Shown one piece after another: positions 61,101 through 64,000 of a DNA stretch of 64,000 bases; within the stretch, counting starts at the first letter, position 1; each line of letters opens with the position of its first letter. The stretch covers positions 310,001-374,000 of the forward strand of contig NZ_SCHN01000005.1 in assembly GCF_004120195.1 (NCBI RefSeq). Direction: 5' to 3'. The DNA is from Enterovibrio baiacu. Lineage in GTDB: Bacteria; Pseudomonadota; Gammaproteobacteria; Enterobacterales; Vibrionaceae. The translations under genes were made by a program, and so were the position numbers. The notes under the pieces were generated by a model. The model was not told the origin of the DNA. It ran no database searches and saw only the letters and a program-made list of their open reading frames with translations.

Positions 61101-62887
61101 TCCGCACTGGCGGCAAAGAGGGCGAACGCTTAAGCAGCGTCGACCTCAATCGCATTTACAACAACATGTCCGTCTGGCTGTGGAATGACCTTGATTATCG
61201 CTATGAATCGTCCATCCCGAATGATGAGCTAGGGTTTGAGCGTTTCACTGAATTCTTAAATTGCTATACCAGCAACGCTGCAGGTGGCAACACCTTCTGC
61301 CCTGCTGAATTGTGGAAATCTCTAACCCGACTCAACATGGTTTATGACTTGGAAGCTGGAGAATATGCGGGCCAAATGAACCCAAGCTACCCACTGAACT
61401 ACATGGAGAAACCGTTAACCCGTTTGATGTTGGGCCGTTCTTACTGGGATTTAGATGTCAAAGTGGATATCCGCCAGTTCCCGGGAGAACCAACAGGCTA
61501 CTCTGGTGGCGCTAATCAAACCTATGACATGCGCAACCAAACGGCTGCATACTTCGCTGGAAACCGTCAGGCGACGGGGCAATGGGCAGTGGCTCACCAA
61601 CCTTTCACCGTGACCGTGACAGGAAATACCGCGCCAGTAACGGTGACCATTGGTTTGCACGATGATCTAACGGGTCGCGACAAGCATGAGTTGGCATTGA
61701 AACGCCCGCCACGCATGCAGAAAAACGTGAAAGTCATGAACACAGAAACGATCACCGTACCTTACGGCGGCCTTATCTACGTGCAAGGCGGCAATGCAGA
61801 TAAAGTCGCCATCAATTTGTCTGGCACCGTGGATGCGCCTTTGTATAACAGTGCGCAGAAATCGTGGGTAAACGGCATCGATTCACCAGCGCCGATCGGC
61901 GATGTCGTATCGAATACCTTTGTGTATACCGCACCAAAAGCGAACATGTATGCGGAAAACTTTGACGGCGATATCGGTAAGTTTGCCGATGATCTCGACC
62001 AGTTCTCTGCAGATTTGAATGATTTTTACGGCCGTGACGAGGGCTTAGTTCAAGGTTCGGTAAACCGGGCAGCGACGCATGCGGACATTCCGAACAACCG
62101 TCATGCCTTTGTGAACGACGTTGCCATCAGCATTGGTGCGGCTCACTCAGGTTATCCTGTGATGAACAGCAGCTTTAATGCCACCAGCAATGCGATGCCA
62201 ACGGTGCCGCTCAATGATTGGCTGATCTGGCATGAAGTGGGTCACAATGCAGCAGAAGCGCCATTCACCGTGGAGGGTGCGACCGAAGTGGCGAACAACA
62301 TTGTCGGGCTTTACATGCAGCAAAAACACCTTGGCACCATGTCACGTGTTGAGCGTGATATTCGTATCGCACCTGATTTCGTTACAGCGGAAAATGGTCA
62401 TGCGTGGGGTGCTGGCGGCGCAGGTGAGCGTTTGTTGATGTTCGCGCAACTCAAAGAATGGGCGCAGACCGAGTTTGCAATCGATAAATGGTATGAAGAA
62501 GGAAAAGTCCCTGCGTATTACAGCCAAGTTGAAGGGATGGAAGGTTTCCATTTATTCACGCTTATGCACCGCCTAACGCGAAATGCCTCAGACCCTGCGA
62601 TGTCGCTTCACGGTGACAACCAATGCCGCGCTCAACACCTCGGTAAGAGCGATACCTTGATGTTGTGTGCATCGTATGTCGCACAGACGGATCTGACCGA
62701 CTTCTTTGCTGCGTGGAACCCAGGCGTGGTTGCCAACATGCTTCCAGGGCAATCAACACCAAATTACACAGGCGGTATAACGTCAGAAGGTAAAAAGGCC
62801 GTTGCAGCACTCAACTTGCCAAAACCAACACGTAACCCACTCGCTATCAATAGCGTGACGGTGTTTACTGCGCCATCGTATTTCTAA
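58139..62887 (+). CDS. acfD: AcfD/SslE-like M60 metalloprotease lipoprotein
   Basis: A 1582-residue lipoprotein. ATG at 58139 gives MNNKKLLYVLIAAALSGCNN with lipobox LSGC; a start 48 nt earlier would add a non-signal stretch. Residues about 30-115 are a Pro/Asp/Gly repeat. The M60 zinc site HEVGH lies at 1365-1369, with a downstream Glu in 'VEGATEV'. Upstream are the M60 accessory domains ('MLGRSYWDLDVKVDIRQFPGEP', 'GGLIYVQGGNADKVAI'). AcfD and SslE are large secreted or surface lipoproteins, exported by the type II system, that degrade mucin-type glycoproteins and help colonisation. Neighbours: a bidirectional terminator and pldA. The gene symbol follows the Vibrio homologue. Confidence 0.9.
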   Translation: MNNKKLLYVLIAAALSGCNNDDFVVLPEPEIHEPAEPGVGPNGLPDIGVHDPAAPDEGPDGLPDIGVDNPDFPAEPGEGPDGLPDISVHDPAAPDEGPDGLPDISVEDSPIPATFSLDNNLIFGDSVTCNEQPANAFEFEQRESVSCHVEGLTLATFSRVFDTPERQQNAEVTRHKLTLSDADEFTDNPDMATNALALVRSVAVSHEKHIDFDFTTSQAKLDFIATYSNDLDMDPEAFKKLIEEAPAEENLADKLPSTHVPDIKPEVTPGTSVDLNAGFVSADAESAYQYTPKEAILSKAIITDSLGTPVKGLAYFSKSSRGKTDENGEFEFVWGESISFGIDTFELGSVRGNQTAFKLFDLGAEQRGRNAEALVHRYGKAEQNRLEITDTVERVFAQYPNVINEVISLSLSDKDTKLEIGGGETKIVPAEFAKQFSEGLAADVDAAICNGSCGNASTFASSNDTRVASNDLANIQADINKLWGINGEEKNGWKPVDAFHVFADATNFYGSVGAARGQAAVNVSNRAIPVMMARNDNNYWISFGEYKAYDEGDLAYITEKPSAQIVDKVGGSTATYGLPFASLGQIGAGKIMVVGNARYNSILVCPTNYSWNNAVNNSEGCIGREDSNDMKHFFSNVIRFLTNRIDGETINVATNIPYVYFAKAGQWAGNQADYIISDEFMVNTRQESHFDNIDPVDTPLLIINGFEYKFGDGSHYTLPHSANLDKPKLTQNNVNALIEYTRKGGSILVMETVTDTNNAGELGRLLDAAGIAFGMGGSVVPTGNGPNDGYADRVRSNREHGLWIIERYPTVAEGEGTSPKLPYNIDENTGEVTWDHILEGKPDKAPKLETASYAGFDHEGKPATLKAFIREEDHFKKNDKGEWILDSNGKPSIDTESLEAAKQALLNEFAVDVDGELTQTYQECLRADYHYEINCLEYRPGNGIPLTGGMSRPIYTKLKLGSEEAKAMIKAADLGTNIERLYQHETYFRTGGKEGERLSSVDLNRIYNNMSVWLWNDLDYRYESSIPNDELGFERFTEFLNCYTSNAAGGNTFCPAELWKSLTRLNMVYDLEAGEYAGQMNPSYPLNYMEKPLTRLMLGRSYWDLDVKVDIRQFPGEPTGYSGGANQTYDMRNQTAAYFAGNRQATGQWAVAHQPFTVTVTGNTAPVTVTIGLHDDLTGRDKHELALKRPPRMQKNVKVMNTETITVPYGGLIYVQGGNADKVAINLSGTVDAPLYNSAQKSWVNGIDSPAPIGDVVSNTFVYTAPKANMYAENFDGDIGKFADDLDQFSADLNDFYGRDEGLVQGSVNRAATHADIPNNRHAFVNDVAISIGAAHSGYPVMNSSFNATSNAMPTVPLNDWLIWHEVGHNAAEAPFTVEGATEVANNIVGLYMQQKHLGTMSRVERDIRIAPDFVTAENGHAWGAGGAGERLLMFAQLKEWAQTEFAIDKWYEEGKVPAYYSQVEGMEGFHLFTLMHRLTRNASDPAMSLHGDNQCRAQHLGKSDTLMLCASYVAQTDLTDFFAAWNPGVVANMLPGQSTPNYTGGITSEGKKAVAALNLPKPTRNPLAINSVTVFTAPSYF
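58238..58475 (+). repeat. Tandem repeat coding for a 39-residue Pro/Asp/Gly unit in the AcfD-like protein
   Basis: A stretch beginning GCGTTCATGATCCCGCTGCA occurs at 58281 and again at 58398, 117 nt (39 codons) apart and nearly identical at DNA level. The protein alternates 'EGPDGLPDI' and 'HDPAAPD' or 'NPDFPAEPG' segments. This near-identity suggests recent duplication and possible length variation of the surface linker. Confidence 0.85.
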
Positions 62888-62917
62888 GCGTTAGTTCAGT
62901 GTCGGTTTAGAAAAAAC

Positions 62918-62942
62918 AATGCCCTCTTCGGAGGGCATTTTT
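62918..62942. terminator. Bidirectional terminator between the acfD-like gene and pldA
   Basis: AATGCCCTC-TTCG-GAGGGCATT, a 9-bp stem with a UUCG tetraloop on the plus strand. T-runs follow on both strands, and convergent genes end on either side. Confidence 0.93.
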
Positions 62943-62964
62943 CTTGGCTTAACAGCAGATAAAA

Positions 62965-63759
62965 CTAGAGATCAAACGCAACCCCCAGGCCATACGCAGA
63001 ATCTCTAAAATTGTAATTCGAAATCGTCAAACCGTATCCTGTCTCCGCTTTTACATACCCTCTGAGTCCCTGATAAATCGGGAAATTCCAGCTTAGGTTG
63101 TAATAGCCACGTTCAAAATTTTGGGTAAAAACGTTCCTTGCGAGCAATTTAATTTCATTATTTTGTGTCGGCAACCAGCCAAGTTCGACTTCGCCATAGC
63201 CAAGAAAATCATCAATGTCGGGGTTGTAGTTCACACTGCCAACCCGCGCCCACGGTTTGAAGCGAACAAAACCATGCTCAAAATCATACTGAACGTCAAT
63301 GTATGCGCGGTTCCAACTCACTTCGACATCACCGCCCGCGCCATTCGATTGATGCTCAAAACCGATGGATGTCTGCCAGTTTTCAAAGGTCAGTCGGTAG
63401 AACAATTCAGGGTTATAGTCGGAATCCCGAAAGTAGGCTGAAGAGTCATAAGCTTCCCAGTTGGAACGTTGGGTGTACGCGACATACAGTCCGTCGCCTC
63501 CTCTTCCGCTGTCCCCCTCGTTATCAAGGTTAAGCAGACGGTATTTCAAACTGATTTGGAATTGAATAAAGGTGTCCTTGGCGGGCGTATCGTTCGGATT
63601 TAGCGCCTCAAAACGCGCTTGGTTCACCTTCTGTTCTTTATAGAAAGGGAGAAAATAGTTATCTCGGTGCGCCGTCAGATCTTCAATGCTTGCGACGGCA
63701 TGAAGAGAAACAAAGCTGACACTGAGTGCCATCACAAAAGAGCAGCGCAATACAGACAT
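62965..63759 (-). CDS. pldA: Outer-membrane phospholipase A1 (OMPLA)
   Basis: A 264-residue outer-membrane enzyme with signal peptide ending near 'HAVA' (residue 24). The catalytic triad residues His136, Ser138 (EHQSNG) and Asn150 (SWNRAY) show exactly the spacing of E. coli PldA. 'FRDSDYNPELFYR' (110-122) is the conserved substrate-side segment. The 12-strand barrel ends in Leu. It hydrolyses phospholipids in the outer leaflet when membrane asymmetry is lost. AGGAGATAGGG precedes the ATG. No neighbour suggests special control. Confidence 0.95.
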   Translation of the reverse strand: MSVLRCSFVMALSVSFVSLHAVASIEDLTAHRDNYFLPFYKEQKVNQARFEALNPNDTPAKDTFIQFQISLKYRLLNLDNEGDSGRGGDGLYVAYTQRSNWEAYDSSAYFRDSDYNPELFYRLTFENWQTSIGFEHQSNGAGGDVEVSWNRAYIDVQYDFEHGFVRFKPWARVGSVNYNPDIDDFLGYGEVELGWLPTQNNEIKLLARNVFTQNFERGYYNLSWNFPIYQGLRGYVKAETGYGLTISNYNFRDSAYGLGVAFDL

Positions 63760-63939
63760 CCCTATCTCCTACATGGTGTTTTCTAAAAGGGCTTATTCGC
63801 CCTCTGCGACACCATAACAAATGCGCAGAGAATCAAATTTTTAGGGAGTATAGATAGCAATATGCCACCTCTCTGTTTAACTAATCAGACGAAAACGTTT
63901 TTTCCTTTCTCTTTTCGACCAGCACACACAGAGGTTTAT

Positions 63940-64000
63940 ATGGCTACGAGCAATCATGGTTTATCTGTCGGCATTGAACGTGTAAATGGTGAGTTGTTTG
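63940..64000 (+). CDS. N-terminal fragment of a gene cut by the right edge, SpoIIAA-like/STAS type
   Basis: ATG at 63940 follows AGAGG, and 20 codons are readable: MATSNHGLSVGIERVNGELF. The pattern 'HGLSIGIER....F' opens proteins of the SpoIIAA-like (STAS/SEC14) group common in Vibrio. With only 20 residues this is a hint rather than a call. Confidence 0.45.
   Translation, partial: MATSNHGLSVGIERVNGELF

Noticed and set aside
1-64000. tRNA, rRNA, integrase or insertion sequence that would mark an island boundary
   Set aside because: None was recognised on either strand. Claims of recent transfer therefore rest on gene content only.

Overview
The window looks like a piece of a marine gammaproteobacterial chromosome, most likely from the Vibrionaceae (Vibrio, Grimontia, Enterovibrio or Photobacterium). 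The basis is a type VI secretion cluster in the same gene order as the Vibrio cholerae VCA0107-VCA0121 cluster, an AcfD/SslE-type M60 metalloprotease lipoprotein, a PldA phospholipase, and A+T-rich intergenic regions with many strong hairpin terminators. This is family-level inference from recognised genes; no marker gene is present.

Region 1 (left edge to about 25.4 kb, all minus strand) is one tightly packed operon for an extracellular contractile injection system (eCIS; Afp/PVC-like phage-tail particle). In transcription order it reads: sheath, tube, zinc-ribbon baseplate-type protein, Ser/His-rich protein, DUF4255/Pvc16 cap protein, AAA+ ATPase, DUF4157 protein with a nuclease-like C-terminal part, a 77-residue protein, Afp7-like tube/baseplate adaptor, LysM-like protein, gpD hub, gpV spike, PAAR-like tip, gp25, two gpJ-like baseplate proteins, gpI, a large DUF6519/beta-helix protein, a Lys/Ala/Pro-tailed protein, and at the left edge the start of what looks like a second DUF4157-associated protein. 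Between gpV and the PAAR gene lies a 270-bp polypurine tract with a 9-nt tandem repeat.

Region 2 (25.9-36.2 kb, minus strand) is an envelope and accessory block: an MltC-like transglycosylase with two small partners, three lipoproteins (two LPP20-like), a membrane protein, a PEGA-like lipoprotein, a dual-specificity-type phosphatase and two GH17 beta-1,3-glucanase-like enzymes without signal peptides. A perfect 22-bp palindrome of LacI-operator type lies upstream of the GH17 pair.

Region 3 (36.3-56.8 kb, minus strand) is a complete T6SS structural operon: tssB, tssC, tssE, tssF, tssG, tagH, tssJ, tssK, tssL, tssH, vasH, vasI, tssA, tssM, vasL. No hcp or vgrG is present, so the expelled parts must be encoded elsewhere, probably under control of the sigma-54 activator VasH.

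Region 4 (56.8-64 kb) has a 1.2-kb A+T-rich gap, the AcfD/SslE-like protease on the plus strand, PldA on the minus strand, a shared bidirectional terminator, and the start of a plus-strand gene at the right edge. The most distinctive features are two co-oriented contractile machines flanking a cell-wall/lipoprotein block, the probable DUF4157-linked nuclease cargo, and the polypurine repeat inside the eCIS operon.
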